A stretch of DNA of 64,000 nt from Stigmatella aurantiaca DW4/3-1 (lineage in GTDB: Bacteria; Myxococcota; Myxococcia; Myxococcales; Myxococcaceae): positions 2,933,501 through 2,997,500 of the forward strand of contig NC_014623.1 of the NCBI RefSeq assembly GCF_000165485.1, in the 5' to 3' direction. Numbering within the stretch: the stretch's first letter is position 1; every line of letters begins with the position of its first letter. The notes beneath the pieces are model-generated. The model was not told the origin of the DNA and made no database searches. It saw only the letters and a program-made list of their open reading frames with translations. The position numbers were made by a program, and so were the translations under genes. Below, in pieces: positions 8,781 to 17,550 of the stretch.

Positions 8781-9707
8781 ATGAAGTCCGACGCTGATAC
8801 GCAAGAGCTGCTTGCGAGGCTCACCGCGCAGTTCCTCCGGCGTACGCCGTCCGACGGCGAGACCACGACGATCGTTCCGGGCCTCACGCTGATGCGCTTG
8901 AGCGGTCCCACGGTCGTCCAGCGGGGGATGCTGAAGCCCTCGTTCTGCGTCGTGGCCCAAGGAGAGAAGATCGGGCAGGCCGGTGCCGACACCACCATCC
9001 GGTACAGCGCTGGGCAGTTCCTCGCGTCGAGCATCAACATGCCCGTCGCAGGTCAGGTGCTCCACGCGTCGAAGGCGAGGCCGTACCTCGCGGCGGTCTT
9101 CGAGCTGTGTCCTGCCGACGTCCTCTCGGTGCTTGCGGACGCGAAGATCCAAGTCGATGCCACTGCCCCGTGCTGCCCGGCGACATTCGTCGGTACGGCC
9201 GACGCGCGCCTGCTCGATGTGGTGTTGCGATCGGTGTCATCGCTCGACGATGAGCGCGAGGCGCGCTTCTTCGCACCGCTCCTGCGCAGGGAGCTCATTT
9301 ACCGTCTCGTCACGGGGCCCAGCGCGTTCGCGGTAGCGCAGAGTGCGCTGCAGTCGCGACCGGACGACGGAGTGGGTCGCGCCGTGGAGTGGATCAAGAC
9401 CCACTTCGCTCAGCCGCTGGTCATCGACGAGCTCGCGAAGCACGTGAACATGAGCACCTCAAGCCTCCATCACAAGTTCAAGGCGACCGTGATGATGGGG
9501 CCGTTGCAGTACCAAAAGCGGCTGCGGCTCGAAGAGGCGCGCCGCCTCCTGCTGAGCGGCCTCGCCGACGCGACCCGCGCCGCGTTCGACGTGGGCTACG
9601 AGAGCCCGTCGCAGTTCATCCGCGAGTACCGGCGCCTCTTCGGTACGTCGCCCATGCGCGACGTAAAGCGGATGCGAGACGGGGCACGCACGGCGCATCT
9701 CGGCTGA
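8781..9707 (+). CDS. AraC-family regulator with AraC_N cupin-like domain
   Basis: A 308-residue protein. The N-terminal domain (about 20-200) matches the AraC_N type: GLTLMRLSGPTVVQRGMLKP, SFCVVAQGEK, and SAGQFLASSINMPVAGQV. The C-terminal pair of helix-turn-helices (about 205-300) is complete: PLVIDELAKHVNMSTSSLHH, FKATVMMGPLQYQKRLRLEE and DVGYESPSQFIREYRRLFG. The ATG at 8781 is preferred over an in-frame start at 8697 because the extra residues are leader DNA carrying the operator. It probably regulates the adjacent dehydrogenase operon; aldehydes are plausible inducers for this regulator type. Confidence 0.9.
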   Translation: MKSDADTQELLARLTAQFLRRTPSDGETTTIVPGLTLMRLSGPTVVQRGMLKPSFCVVAQGEKIGQAGADTTIRYSAGQFLASSINMPVAGQVLHASKARPYLAAVFELCPADVLSVLADAKIQVDATAPCCPATFVGTADARLLDVVLRSVSSLDDEREARFFAPLLRRELIYRLVTGPSAFAVAQSALQSRPDDGVGRAVEWIKTHFAQPLVIDELAKHVNMSTSSLHHKFKATVMMGPLQYQKRLRLEEARRLLLSGLADATRAAFDVGYESPSQFIREYRRLFGTSPMRDVKRMRDGARTAHLG

Positions 9708-9710
9708 CGT

Positions 9711-9757
9711 GCAGGATCGTGCAGCAATCTCGCACCATCCGGCAGGATCGCGAGCGA
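9711..9757 (+). promoter_or_regulatory. Probable AraC-type operator, copy 2
   Basis: Upstream of the dehydrogenase, GCAGGATCGTGCAGCAATCT is followed by CGCACCATCCGGCAGGATCG and GCGAGCG. It repeats the elements seen before the araC-type gene at 8711-8757 with similar spacing to the start codon. This supports direct control of the dehydrogenase operon by that regulator. Confidence 0.5.
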
Positions 9758-9779
9758 CGCGGCCCTTATGTTGAGCGGC

Positions 9780-10832
9780 ATGAAAACCCACGGATTCGCC
9801 GCCACCGCTCACAACAAGCCGCTCTCTCCCTTCTCGTTCGACCGCCGCGAGCTGCGCGCGAACGACGTTGCCATCGAGATCCTCTACTCGGGCATCTGCC
9901 ACACCGATCTGCACACGGCCCGCAACGACTGGGGCATCACGGCGTACCCGGTGGTGCCGGGCCACGAGATCATCGGGCGCGTGATCGCCGTCGGCAGCGA
10001 GGTGAAGGCGCGAAAAGTGGGCGACGCCGTGGCCGTGGGCACGATGGTCGACGCGTGCATGACGTGCGATCAGTGCCGACGGGGCGAAGAGCAGATGTGC
10101 CGAACGCTGCCCACCTACACGTTCGGCGGACACGACCGCGTCACCGGCGAGCTGACGCAAGGGGGCTTCGCGAAGCACCTCGTGGTGCGTGAGGAGTTCG
10201 CGCTCGCGGTGCCGAAGGGGCTCGACCTCACGCGCGCGGCGCCGCTGCTCTGCGGAGGCGTCACGGTGTACTCGCCGCTGCGCACGTGGAAGGTGGGCCC
10301 CGGCAGTCGCGTCGGTGTCGTTGGCCTCGGTGGCCTCGGCCACCTCGCGGTGAAGTTCGCGGTGGGCCTCGGCGCTCATGTCACGGTGCTAAGCCGCACG
10401 AAAGACAAGGAGGCGGGCGCGCTCGCGCTCGGGGCAGACGCGTTGCTCGTCTCGTCGGACGCCGAGGCCGTGAAGCGCGCGGCGTCCTCGTTCGACGTCA
10501 TCATCGACACGGTGCCGTACAAGCACAATCTGTCACCCTACGTGTCGCTGCTCGATATCGAGGGGACGCTCGTCCTCGTGGGCCAGCTCGGCCCCGTCGA
10601 CGAGTTGAACACGTTCCCGCTCGTGGCTGGGCGCCGGCGCATCGTCGGCTCTCCGTCGGGCGGGCTGAGCGAGACGCAGGAGATGCTCGAGTTCTGCGCG
10701 CGCAAGAACATCCTCCCCGACGTCGAGGTGATACGCTTGGAGCAAGTCAACGAGGCCTTCGTGCGCCTCGACCGCTCCGATGTCCGCTATCGCTTCGTCA
10801 TCGACATGACGAAGTTCGGAGGGGCGGTATGA
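9780..10832 (+). CDS. Zinc-dependent NAD(P) alcohol dehydrogenase (YahK/CAD type)
   Basis: A 350-residue medium-chain dehydrogenase that would interconvert aldehydes and alcohols. Catalytic zinc ligands are visible: Cys40 in SGICHTDLH and His62-Glu63 in VVPGHEIIG. The structural zinc site is Cys93, Cys96, Cys99 and Cys107 (CMTCDQCRRGEEQMC). The nucleotide-binding fold has GVVGLGGLGHLAVKFA. The sequence order matches the YahK/cinnamyl-alcohol group. I prefer the ATG at 9780 (MKTHGFAA), though 9768 is also possible. The stop overlaps the next start by ATGA, so the two form an operon, probably under the AraC regulator upstream. Confidence 0.92.
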   Translation: MKTHGFAATAHNKPLSPFSFDRRELRANDVAIEILYSGICHTDLHTARNDWGITAYPVVPGHEIIGRVIAVGSEVKARKVGDAVAVGTMVDACMTCDQCRRGEEQMCRTLPTYTFGGHDRVTGELTQGGFAKHLVVREEFALAVPKGLDLTRAAPLLCGGVTVYSPLRTWKVGPGSRVGVVGLGGLGHLAVKFAVGLGAHVTVLSRTKDKEAGALALGADALLVSSDAEAVKRAASSFDVIIDTVPYKHNLSPYVSLLDIEGTLVLVGQLGPVDELNTFPLVAGRRRIVGSPSGGLSETQEMLEFCARKNILPDVEVIRLEQVNEAFVRLDRSDVRYRFVIDMTKFGGAV

Positions 10833-11569
10833 GCGCGGAGAAGTTCTCCATCGGCGTGATCGGCAGCGGTCTCATCGGAGGCGCCGTGGCTCGCCTGGCT
10901 CGCGAAGTCGGCCACGATGTGATGATCGCAAACTCACGTGCCCCCGAGACCCTGGCTGACTTCGCTCGAGAGATCGGCGCGAAGGCGGTCTGGGCACGCG
11001 AAGCGGCAACCGCGAAGGACATCGTCGTGCTCTCCATCCCGCCGAAGGGCGTGGCGCAGATGCCGCCCGAGGTGTTCGCGGCGACGCCGAAGGGCGCGGC
11101 CATCGTCGACACGGTCAACTACTACCCGCGCACGCGCGACGGAGTCATCATCGAGATCGAGGAGGGCCTCCTGGAGAGCGAGTGGGTCGCTCGATGCATC
11201 GGGCGTCCGGTCATCAAAGCGTTCAACATGGTCAAGGCGCGCAGTCTGGCGACCGCAGGCGCGCCGCGCGGAACCCCAGGGCGCATCGCCATCTCGCTGG
11301 CGGGCGACGACCCAGAGGCGAGAGCCCGCGTGGCGACGTTGATTGACCAGATGGGTTTCGACCCGGTCGACGTCGGGGCGCTGTCAGAGTCCTGGCGGAT
11401 GCAGCCCGGCACCATCGGGTACTGCCACGACTACAATGCATTGACGTTGCGCGCGGCACTGGCGGCGACGAGAAGGTCGCGCATCGCCGAGTACCGCGAG
11501 GAGTCTGACGACTTCGCTACAGAGCAGGTGAAGCTGCTCGGCAGCGTTGATGCGGTGGGCCGGGCGTAG
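10829..11569 (+). CDS. NADP-binding oxidoreductase, F420-dependent NADP reductase-like
   Basis: A 246-residue Rossmann protein. The N-terminal nucleotide-binding motif is GVIGSGLIGGAVARLAREVG (about 9-28), followed by the NADP-contact segment MIANSRAPETL. The core IVVLSIPPKGVAQMPPEVFA and the segment GRPVIKAFNMVKARSL match the NADPH-dependent F420 reductase/prokaryotic STEAP-like family. Length is normal. It is translationally coupled to the alcohol dehydrogenase, so it may act on the same aldehyde or its cofactor pool. The real electron acceptor cannot be read from sequence. Confidence 0.85.
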   Translation: MSAEKFSIGVIGSGLIGGAVARLAREVGHDVMIANSRAPETLADFAREIGAKAVWAREAATAKDIVVLSIPPKGVAQMPPEVFAATPKGAAIVDTVNYYPRTRDGVIIEIEEGLLESEWVARCIGRPVIKAFNMVKARSLATAGAPRGTPGRIAISLAGDDPEARARVATLIDQMGFDPVDVGALSESWRMQPGTIGYCHDYNALTLRAALAATRRSRIAEYREESDDFATEQVKLLGSVDAVGRA

Positions 11570-11875
11570 CGATGGGGGACAAGATGAGGGTCTGGCAGTT
11601 GGCCGAGTGGGGCGGAACAACTTCCACGAATGCTTGATTAGGTGCGACACCACTTGAGCACCGGGAAAGGAACGAGCAGATCGCTACCTGTAGCCTCAAC
11701 AGGGCCTCCATCTCTCCTATACGTCAAGGGAGACCTCCACGCCCGCGCCGTCCCGGGAGAATTTCGCCGCGTCGCGCGGCCGATGTTCCCGCGCATCTTC
11801 CAGGACTTCCGCCGGCGGAAGGTTATTCCCTGACAGGGAGCCGGGGGCTGCTTTCGCGGAAGAGGGACCGCACCG
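11570..11875. other. Intergenic stretch without a gene
   Basis: About 300 bases between the oxidoreductase operon and the PPOX-fold gene. No frame has convincing codon bias and I see no strong hairpin terminator. It should contain the promoter of the downstream gene; no clear -35/-10 pair stands out. Confidence 0.5.
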
Positions 11876-12454
11876 ATGGCCACCCAGTTCCCGCACCTCG
11901 AGCCCATCCACCGCGACTTCATCCTGCGCCAGCGGATGTTCTTCACGGCCTCCGCCGCCAGCACCGGTCGGGTGAACCTCTCACCGAAGGGGCTCGACTC
12001 GCTCCGCGTGCTCGGCCCCAGCGAGGTCGTCTACCTGGACCTCACCGGCAGCGGGAACGAGACCGCCGCGCACCTGCGCGCCGACGGACGCCTCACCCTC
12101 ATGTTCTGCGCCTTCGAGGGGCCTCCCATGATTCTGCGCCTCTATGGGCGGGGCCAGGTGCTGCGCCGGGGCAGCACCGGGTACACCCGGCTGCTGGCCT
12201 CCGAGTTCGGCGGCGTGGAGCCGCTGGGGGCTCGGCAGATGGTGAAGCTCGACATCGACCTCGTGCAGAAGTCCTGCGGCTACAGCGTGCCCCTCTACGA
12301 GTTCACCGGCGACAGGCCCACGCTCGCACGCTGGGCTGAGAACAAGGGTGAGGAGGGACTGGCGGAGTACCGGCGCAAGAAGAACACGCGCAGCCTCGAC
12401 GGCCTGCCTACCGGCCTCTTCGACGAGGACGACACACCCCCAGGCGAGACGTAG
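11876..12454 (+). CDS. Pyridoxamine 5'-phosphate oxidase-fold protein
   Basis: A 192-residue protein of the PPOX/FMN-binding split-barrel family: the N-terminal FILRQRMFFTASAASTGRVN and LSPKG, then VVYLDLTGSGNETAAHLRAD and RLTLMFCAFEGPPMILRLYG are the typical FMN-pocket strands. A C-terminal helix (GLAEYRRKKNTRSLDGLPTG) is shared by one branch of the family. It would bind a flavin and reduce a small molecule, but such orphans are mostly uncharacterised. It stands alone. The ATG fits the family N-terminus. Confidence 0.88.
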   Translation: MATQFPHLEPIHRDFILRQRMFFTASAASTGRVNLSPKGLDSLRVLGPSEVVYLDLTGSGNETAAHLRADGRLTLMFCAFEGPPMILRLYGRGQVLRRGSTGYTRLLASEFGGVEPLGARQMVKLDIDLVQKSCGYSVPLYEFTGDRPTLARWAENKGEEGLAEYRRKKNTRSLDGLPTGLFDEDDTPPGET

Positions 12455-12859
12455 GAGCCAGGCCCGTGGATTCAGGCGAAGCCCACCTCGAAGTCCATGG
12501 TCGCGGCCTCTTCCCGGGCGCGGTGGCAACCCGGGGAGAGAGTAGCACTCGTGGTCTTAGGGAATGGGCCCCCAGTCCTGGCCCGCGGCGGGCACGCCCC
12601 CGCTCCCGCCCCGCGCGGAGTCCGGAGGCAGCGGGCCGGGAATGATTTCGATTTCCCGCGCCTGCGTCACTTGGCGGCCAACTCGTCGAACTCCAGCTCC
12701 AGGAATCGCCTGGCCGTGCTCGCGCAGCGACGAGAGACGAAGGACAGTCGAGGCCGTCCAATCAGCCGCGGGACTGGAAAGCCGGCGAACCCGCTCCCCA
12801 ATGGTGGTCCTTATGAGAGGTTGCGTTGAGTTTCTTCTGGTCGCAATGGAGGTTGAACG
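12455..12859. other. Intergenic stretch with a possible 3' gene relic on the minus strand
   Basis: On the minus strand a frame ending at about 12667 reads GFPVPRLIGRPRLSFVSRRC and ASTARRFLELEFDELAAK before its stop, which looks like the C-terminal end of a protein. No start or upstream domain survives. Nothing else in these 400 bases looks like a gene. Confidence 0.3.
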
Positions 12860-13231
12860 ATGATGGATGTGGACCTGTGGTCGGAACACGTCAAATGGAT
12901 CGAGTCGTTATCGACATTCCTCGGCTGCCAACTGCAGACCGTCCAGGGGAGTGAAACCATGGGGGTTGATACTGCCTCTGCAACGCTAGAGGGAGTAGTT
13001 GGGGCGCGGCATTCAGGGGTCGTGGTTGAGCTTGTTGTGAAGCTCTTGGTGACCCGGAATGATGGTGGTGTATCGGTTTGGGATCTTGTGTTTTTCTTTG
13101 TTGATAAGCGACGCGTTGCAGAAGAAGGGAAGTGCTGTTTGGCGGTGGAATGGCGTGAAGGTCAATGGAGTCGACGCGACTGGGAGGCGGACGATAGTGG
13201 CGAGTGGGCAGGCCTTGAGATGCTTGAGTAA
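12860..13231 (+). CDS. Small hypothetical protein
   Basis: A 123-residue reading frame beginning MMDVDLWSEHVKWIESLSTF and ending DWEADDSGEWAGLEMLE. It is noticeably less GC-rich than its neighbours and has a sensible mix of hydrophobic and acidic residues (VVGARHSGVVVELVVKLLVT; GVSVWDLVFFFVDKR). No signal peptide or clear membrane helix. I do not recognise the family. The compact alpha/beta pattern and acidic tail would suit an immunity-type protein, but nothing nearby supports that. The next relic starts 30 bp downstream. Confidence 0.5.
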   Translation: MMDVDLWSEHVKWIESLSTFLGCQLQTVQGSETMGVDTASATLEGVVGARHSGVVVELVVKLLVTRNDGGVSVWDLVFFFVDKRRVAEEGKCCLAVEWREGQWSRRDWEADDSGEWAGLEMLE

Positions 13232-13261
13232 TTCTCAACGTGCCGGAGCGGAACCTGGACC

Positions 13262-13531
13262 GTGGGGAACTTGCAGCTTGGAAGGAGGGTCCCGTCTCTC
13301 CAGGGATGCTGCGCCTGCCTCTCTCGGCTGGAGGACGACCCTGAGCTGGTGCCCCTAGTATATGAGTATCAGCAACTCGTTTCGGACGAAACGCTCGATC
13401 GACTCACCGAGCGGGACCCCGCACTCAAGGCGGCGCTGACATCGCTCCGGGAGCGCACCAGTCCCCCCGAGACTCTCTCTCGCAGGGCACTCCGCGAGCA
13501 CATCGACGAACTGCTCGACGCGTTCTCCTGA
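13262..13531 (+). CDS. Small conserved protein, copy 2 of 3
   Basis: From a GTG at 13262 the frame reads into SRLEDDPELVPLVYEYQQLV, SDETLDRLTERDPALKAALT and ends with ALREHIDELLDAFS. The C-terminal 54 residues and 19 bases of 3' flank are identical at DNA level to 23783-23963. A more distant, frameshifted copy at 1804 shows an ancestral N-terminus (MERLDALLASAAPHPW), which is not present here. So the first 20 or so residues are probably junction sequence and the protein may be a fusion or relic. Function unknown. Confidence 0.45.
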   Translation: MGNLQLGRRVPSLQGCCACLSRLEDDPELVPLVYEYQQLVSDETLDRLTERDPALKAALTSLRERTSPPETLSRRALREHIDELLDAFS

Positions 13532-13550
13532 ACACGGGCTGCGTCTATTT
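13370..13550 (+). repeat. 181-bp perfect direct repeat, copy 1
   Basis: Starts CAGCAACTCGTTTCGGACG and ends GGGCTGCGTCTATTT; by eye it is identical base for base to 23783-23963. It covers the 3' end of the small conserved gene plus short 3' flank. Such identity between relics implies a recent copying or recombination event. Confidence 0.9.
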
Positions 13551-13553
13551 TCG

Positions 13554-13950
13554 GAGAAAGTTTGAGCCATTCTGAGTGACGGGGTCGCGCGCTTTGCGTC
13601 GAAGACGCACGTGATCACCCGCAAATCTTCTCTTTCAGCGAACGCTGCCAGGATAGCGTCCGTGGTCAAAGTGCTGCACGCTTTCTCCCTGTGAGAGGGC
13701 CCGTCTGCGGGACTCAATCCTTTCCTGAATCTTTTCGACGATCCGTCCGCCCAGGACCCACATGATGAATGCAGAAAAGGGTTACGCGAGATCGGGAAAA
13801 TCCGGGTCCGATTGAATCTCCGCGAACTTCACTTCTTGTGTGCCCGGATATCCTAGCGAAGGACCGCTGTCGGCTTCCCTCTTACAGGGGCGGAGGTGGT
13901 CGAAGGCCGCATTCTGGCTCTGGTTTGCGGATACGCTCTAGACTGAAGCG
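13554..13950. other. Intergenic stretch without a recognised gene
   Basis: About 400 bases upstream of the WD40 gene. Frames crossing it lack coding bias. The final 60 bases before 13951 should hold the WD40 promoter. Confidence 0.4.
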
Positions 13951-14913
13951 ATGTGGCGCCGGTATCCCCAGGGACTCGATGCGGGCGAACCCGACGGAGA
14001 TCCGCTCGGGGCGCCGATGCTGTGGCCCGACGGGCGTCACATCGCCGCGAACGGGCTCGGGCGCATCTTCCTCTGGAGTCTGGCGACCGGTGAGTGCACG
14101 CGGGTCCTGAAGACGGGCGCCATCTTTCGGGATGGAGAGCCCTCGTTCCGGCTGGCGGGTGAAGCCGCGCTGGGCCGCGTGCTCGAGGCGCACAAGATCC
14201 GAGGCCTGGCCGTCTGGGACTCCAAGGACTGGCGACGCGTGCAGACCTTCGAGGGCCACGGCGAGGAGGTCCAGGCCGCCGCGTTCGTCAGCGAGGACCG
14301 CGTCGTCTCCATCAGCGGCGACAGCAGCGCGCGGCTGTGGGAGGCACGGACGGGCGAGAACCTGCGCACGCTGGAGACCGGACCGCTCTACGCGCTCGCG
14401 CATGCGCCCGCCCGAGGCCTCGTCGCCGTGGGCGGAAGCAACGGCGCCGTGCACCTGCTCGAAGGCCTCACGCTCAACGTCCGCGCCCTCTTCCACCTAC
14501 GCATGGCCACCGCTCGCCATGAGCCCCTCGGCGCCGAGCGCAAGAAGCAGATCGGCATCGTGTGGAACCGCCCGTCGAACACCCTCCGGGCGCTGGCTTG
14601 GCACCCCGACGGAGAGCACCTCCTCTGTGGGTCCTGGGACTTCGTGGCCCGCATGTTCCACAGCCGCACCGGCCGCGTCGTGCGGCAATGGCAGGGCCAT
14701 GCGCACTGGGTGAACTCCGTCGCGGTGGAGCCCGCGCGCCGGCTGCTGTGCACCGGGAGCTCCGATGGCACCGTGCGCGTCTGGTCGCTCGACTCCACCG
14801 AGTGCCTCGCCGTGCACGACGTCGGCCACGCCAATCTGGGCGGCCTGCTGGTGCACGACCGGACGCTCTACGTGACGTGTCAGCGGGAGCTGTTATCGAT
14901 GCCTCTGGACTAG
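13951..14913 (+). CDS. WD40-repeat protein
   Basis: A 320-residue protein made of WD40-type blades: ..GRIFLWSLATGECTRVLKTG, ..SGDSSARLWEARTGENLRTL, ..CGSWDFVARMFHSRTGRVVR, and HAHWVNSVAVEPARRLLCTG followed by SSDGTVRVWSLDSTECLAVH. Five to seven blades can be counted, enough for one propeller. No signal peptide or catalytic domain is attached. It is presumably a cytosolic interaction scaffold. The next small membrane-protein relic starts 43 bp downstream on the same strand and may have been co-transcribed before the IS66 insertion. Confidence 0.85.
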   Translation: MWRRYPQGLDAGEPDGDPLGAPMLWPDGRHIAANGLGRIFLWSLATGECTRVLKTGAIFRDGEPSFRLAGEAALGRVLEAHKIRGLAVWDSKDWRRVQTFEGHGEEVQAAAFVSEDRVVSISGDSSARLWEARTGENLRTLETGPLYALAHAPARGLVAVGGSNGAVHLLEGLTLNVRALFHLRMATARHEPLGAERKKQIGIVWNRPSNTLRALAWHPDGEHLLCGSWDFVARMFHSRTGRVVRQWQGHAHWVNSVAVEPARRLLCTGSSDGTVRVWSLDSTECLAVHDVGHANLGGLLVHDRTLYVTCQRELLSMPLD

Positions 14914-14955
14914 CACAGCGCCTCCCCATTGGCGGTCGAAGAGGCGTGGTTCTCG

Positions 14956-15049
14956 GTGCGCATTCTGAAATGGCTCGTTGGTGGCATGCTGGTCGTGGCC
15001 TTGTTGCTAGGCGGGGCGTTCGTCTGGGGCATGCGGCGGGTGTCGCGGG
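14956..15049 (+). pseudogene. Small membrane protein cut by IS66
   Basis: A GTG at 14956 opens VRILKWLVGGMLVVALLLGG and AFVWGMRRVSRG, a single transmembrane helix with a positively charged inner flank. The reading enters the IS66 left end at 15050, so everything after about 31 residues is IS sequence. The continuation is not obvious on the right of the IS. Confidence 0.5.
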
Positions 15050-15110
15050 GTAAGCCTCCGCTCCCGCCCATGTCGCGCAGAAGGGAGAGAGTCGCCAGAG
15101 TGAGCGGACG

Positions 15111-15506
15111 ATGACGACCAGCGCAGAGACGACAAAGACAGAAGAGCCAGAATGGTTGGCAGCGGCCCGACAACCGAGGTGGACGCCGGAAATAGCAGCC
15201 GAGGTGGTACGAGCCTGGCAGAAGGAAGGAGGAGCGCAGAGCGCGTTCATGCGCAAGCACGGGCTGCCCCGAGAGAGGCTGCGATTCTGGTCGAGGAGGC
15301 GCGCAGAGTGGGAGCAGAAAGAGAAACCTGCAATGGGCTTCGTGCCGGTGGAGGTGACGCCGGAGGCACCGAGTCAAAGGAGGCAGGGAGTTGGGGAGGC
15401 GGTAGTGGTGGAAGTGAAGGGAGTGAGGGTGAGGGTGGAGGGGGGAGCCAGCCAGGAGTTGGTGGAGCGGGTGCTGAGAGCTCTCCAGCGGGTGCAAGGA
15501 TGCTGA
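15111..15506 (+). CDS. tnpA: IS66 accessory protein TnpA
   Basis: A 131-residue IS66 orf1 product. The helix-turn-helix-like segment RWTPEIAAEVVRAWQKEGGA and QSAFMRKHGLPRERLRFWSR is the expected DNA-binding part. The C-terminal strand-rich end (VVVEVKGVRVRVEGGASQEL) is typical. Its stop overlaps the tnpB start (15500-15506), indicating coupled translation. Confidence 0.85.
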   Translation: MTTSAETTKTEEPEWLAAARQPRWTPEIAAEVVRAWQKEGGAQSAFMRKHGLPRERLRFWSRRRAEWEQKEKPAMGFVPVEVTPEAPSQRRQGVGEAVVVEVKGVRVRVEGGASQELVERVLRALQRVQGC

Positions 15507-15844
15507 GACTGCCGGAGGGGGTGAAAATCTGGGTGGCGACGGCGCCGTGCGACATGAGAAAGCAGGCCGACGGGTTGAGCGCACTGGTGGAGGGAAGCTT
15601 GGGCCAGGCGCCGAAGTCTGGCCACCTGTTTGTCTTCTTCTCGCGAAGGAGAGATTTCGTGAGGATTCTGTTCTGGGAGACGAATGGATATTGCACGGTG
15701 AGCAAGAGACTGGAGGCAGGACGCTTCCGGGTGCCTGAGCCGGTAGAAGGCCAGGGAGCGGTGCACCTGGAGGCGAGGCAACTGGCCGAAGTGCTGGCCC
15801 TGGTAGAGACAGGCAGCGGGGTGCGCCAGAGGCCGGTGCATTGA
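15500..15844 (+). CDS. tnpB: IS66 accessory protein TnpB (Orf2)
   Basis: A 114-residue protein with the strongly conserved Orf2 pattern: MLRLPEGVKIWVATAPCDMR, KQADGLSALV, SGHLFVFFSRRRDFVRILFW and ETNGYCTVSKRLEAGRF. It is required with TnpA and TnpC for IS66 transposition. The ATG at 15500 overlaps the tnpA stop and gives the exact family N-terminus. Confidence 0.92.
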   Translation: MLRLPEGVKIWVATAPCDMRKQADGLSALVEGSLGQAPKSGHLFVFFSRRRDFVRILFWETNGYCTVSKRLEAGRFRVPEPVEGQGAVHLEARQLAEVLALVETGSGVRQRPVH

Positions 15845-15888
15845 GTCTTCAGTTGCGCACCCTACCTGGGACGTAGCATACCTGGGGC

Positions 15889-17550
15889 ATGAGCAGGCCC
15901 ACAACAGTCCAGGAGCAGGGGGCCGGGCCGGAGCCGAGACCGGAGCCCCCCGGCGAAGCCAGTGACATGGAGGCGGTGCGTGCGTACATGCGGCAGTTGC
16001 TGGAGGAGGGCCGAGGTGAGGAGGCCATCGAGTTGTTGCTGGGCCTTTTAGGAAGGCTGCGCGAGGAGCATTCCAGCACGGCGATGAGGCTGAAGGAGGC
16101 GTTGAGGCAACTGTACGGGCGCAGGAGTGAGAAGACCCCCGCCAGTTCCCTGCAACTGCTGCTGTCACTGCTCACCCAGCCGCCGCCTGGCCCGCCCGAG
16201 GCCGACAGCGGAGCGCAAGCGCCTGCGGCGGCCCCAGCCGCCCCGCCGGAGCAGGCGCCGAAGAAGCCGCCCCGGCGTGTCCTGGCGCGCGGCGCCAAGG
16301 CGCTGCCGGCCCACCTGGAGCGGCGCGAGGTGCAGGTGGAGCCTTCTGCCGAAGAGTGTACGTGTCCTGAATGCGGTCAGCCCAGGAAGAGCATTGGCCA
16401 GGAAGTCAGCCAGCGGTTGGAATTGGAGCCCGCGCGCTTCTATGTGCGAGTGGAGAAGCGGCCCAAGCTGGCGTGTGCTCGCTGTAAGGAGGGTGTGGTG
16501 GCCGCCCCCGCGGGCGAGACGCCGCTGCCAGGAGCGTTGCCGGGCCCCGGCCTGCTGGCGCAGCTGTTGGTAGGCAAGTACCGAGACGGCCTACCGGTGC
16601 ACCGCCAGCAGGCCATTTTCGATAAACGGTATGGGGTGAAGCTGCCGCCTTCCACCCTGGGCGACTGGGTGGCCGGTGCCAGCGACTTGCTGGTGCCCCT
16701 GGTGGCGCTGCTCAAGCGCCGAACGCTCAGTGACTTCCTGCTGCATACTGATGACACCGGGGTGCGAGTGCTGGACAAGGAGGACGCGCGTGGCGTCAAG
16801 CGCGGCCACCTCTGGCCTTACATCGGCCAGGGCGGCAATCTCTTCGTCGAGTACACACCGGATTGGAGTAGCCAGGGGCCCCAGGCGGTGCTGGCCAACT
16901 TCCAGGGCTATCTCGTGGTGGACGGCTACAAAGGCTACCAGGCGCTCTTCGGCCACGCTTCGCCTCGCACCGAGGTGGGATGTTGGATGCACGCCCGGCG
17001 TGGCTTCGAGCGTGCTCACCTGGCAGGTGACGCGCGTGGCAGCACAGTGCTGGCCCTCGTGCAGAAACTGTATGCCGTGGAACGCCAAGCCACCCAAGCC
17101 AGTCTGTCCTGCCAAGCCCGGCTGGCGCTGCGCTTGGAGAAGAGCGCTCCGGTCTGTCTCGAACTCTTCGGTTTGCTGACGGATTGGGCTCCTCACGTGC
17201 CCCCGAAAACGCCGCTGGGTAAGGCCATTGCCTATGCGCTCCACCGCTCTGTCCCCTTGGGCCGCTTCCTCGAGGATGGACGCGTGCCTCTGGACAATGG
17301 AGAGGCCGAACGGCTCATCAAGCTGATTGTCCTCGGCAGGAAGAACTGGCTCTTCCTGGGCAGCGACGCCGCAGGCCACCGCGCGGCGGCTGTCTATTCC
17401 CTGGTCCTCAGCTGCTATCGGCTGGAGATGGACCCCTGGGCTTACTTTCGCGACGTGTTGCCCAAACTCGGTGACACCCTCTTCCCCGCCTCTCGCATCG
17501 CGGAGCTCCTCCCCGAGGCGTGGGCACAGCAACCAGCTCAGCAGCGATAG
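15889..17550 (+). CDS. tnpC: IS66-family transposase TnpC
   Basis: A 553-residue DDE transposase. An N-terminal helical region and Pro/Ala linker lead to a zinc ribbon (CTCPECGQ..CARCKEG), then the catalytic core with FLLHTDDTGVRVLDKE (first Asp), YLVVDGYKGYQALFGH (second Asp) and DNGEAERLIKLIVLGRKNWL (Glu). The full length and intact motifs suggest the element could still move. It follows tnpB by 44 bp. Confidence 0.93.
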   Translation: MSRPTTVQEQGAGPEPRPEPPGEASDMEAVRAYMRQLLEEGRGEEAIELLLGLLGRLREEHSSTAMRLKEALRQLYGRRSEKTPASSLQLLLSLLTQPPPGPPEADSGAQAPAAAPAAPPEQAPKKPPRRVLARGAKALPAHLERREVQVEPSAEECTCPECGQPRKSIGQEVSQRLELEPARFYVRVEKRPKLACARCKEGVVAAPAGETPLPGALPGPGLLAQLLVGKYRDGLPVHRQQAIFDKRYGVKLPPSTLGDWVAGASDLLVPLVALLKRRTLSDFLLHTDDTGVRVLDKEDARGVKRGHLWPYIGQGGNLFVEYTPDWSSQGPQAVLANFQGYLVVDGYKGYQALFGHASPRTEVGCWMHARRGFERAHLAGDARGSTVLALVQKLYAVERQATQASLSCQARLALRLEKSAPVCLELFGLLTDWAPHVPPKTPLGKAIAYALHRSVPLGRFLEDGRVPLDNGEAERLIKLIVLGRKNWLFLGSDAAGHRAAAVYSLVLSCYRLEMDPWAYFRDVLPKLGDTLFPASRIAELLPEAWAQQPAQQR

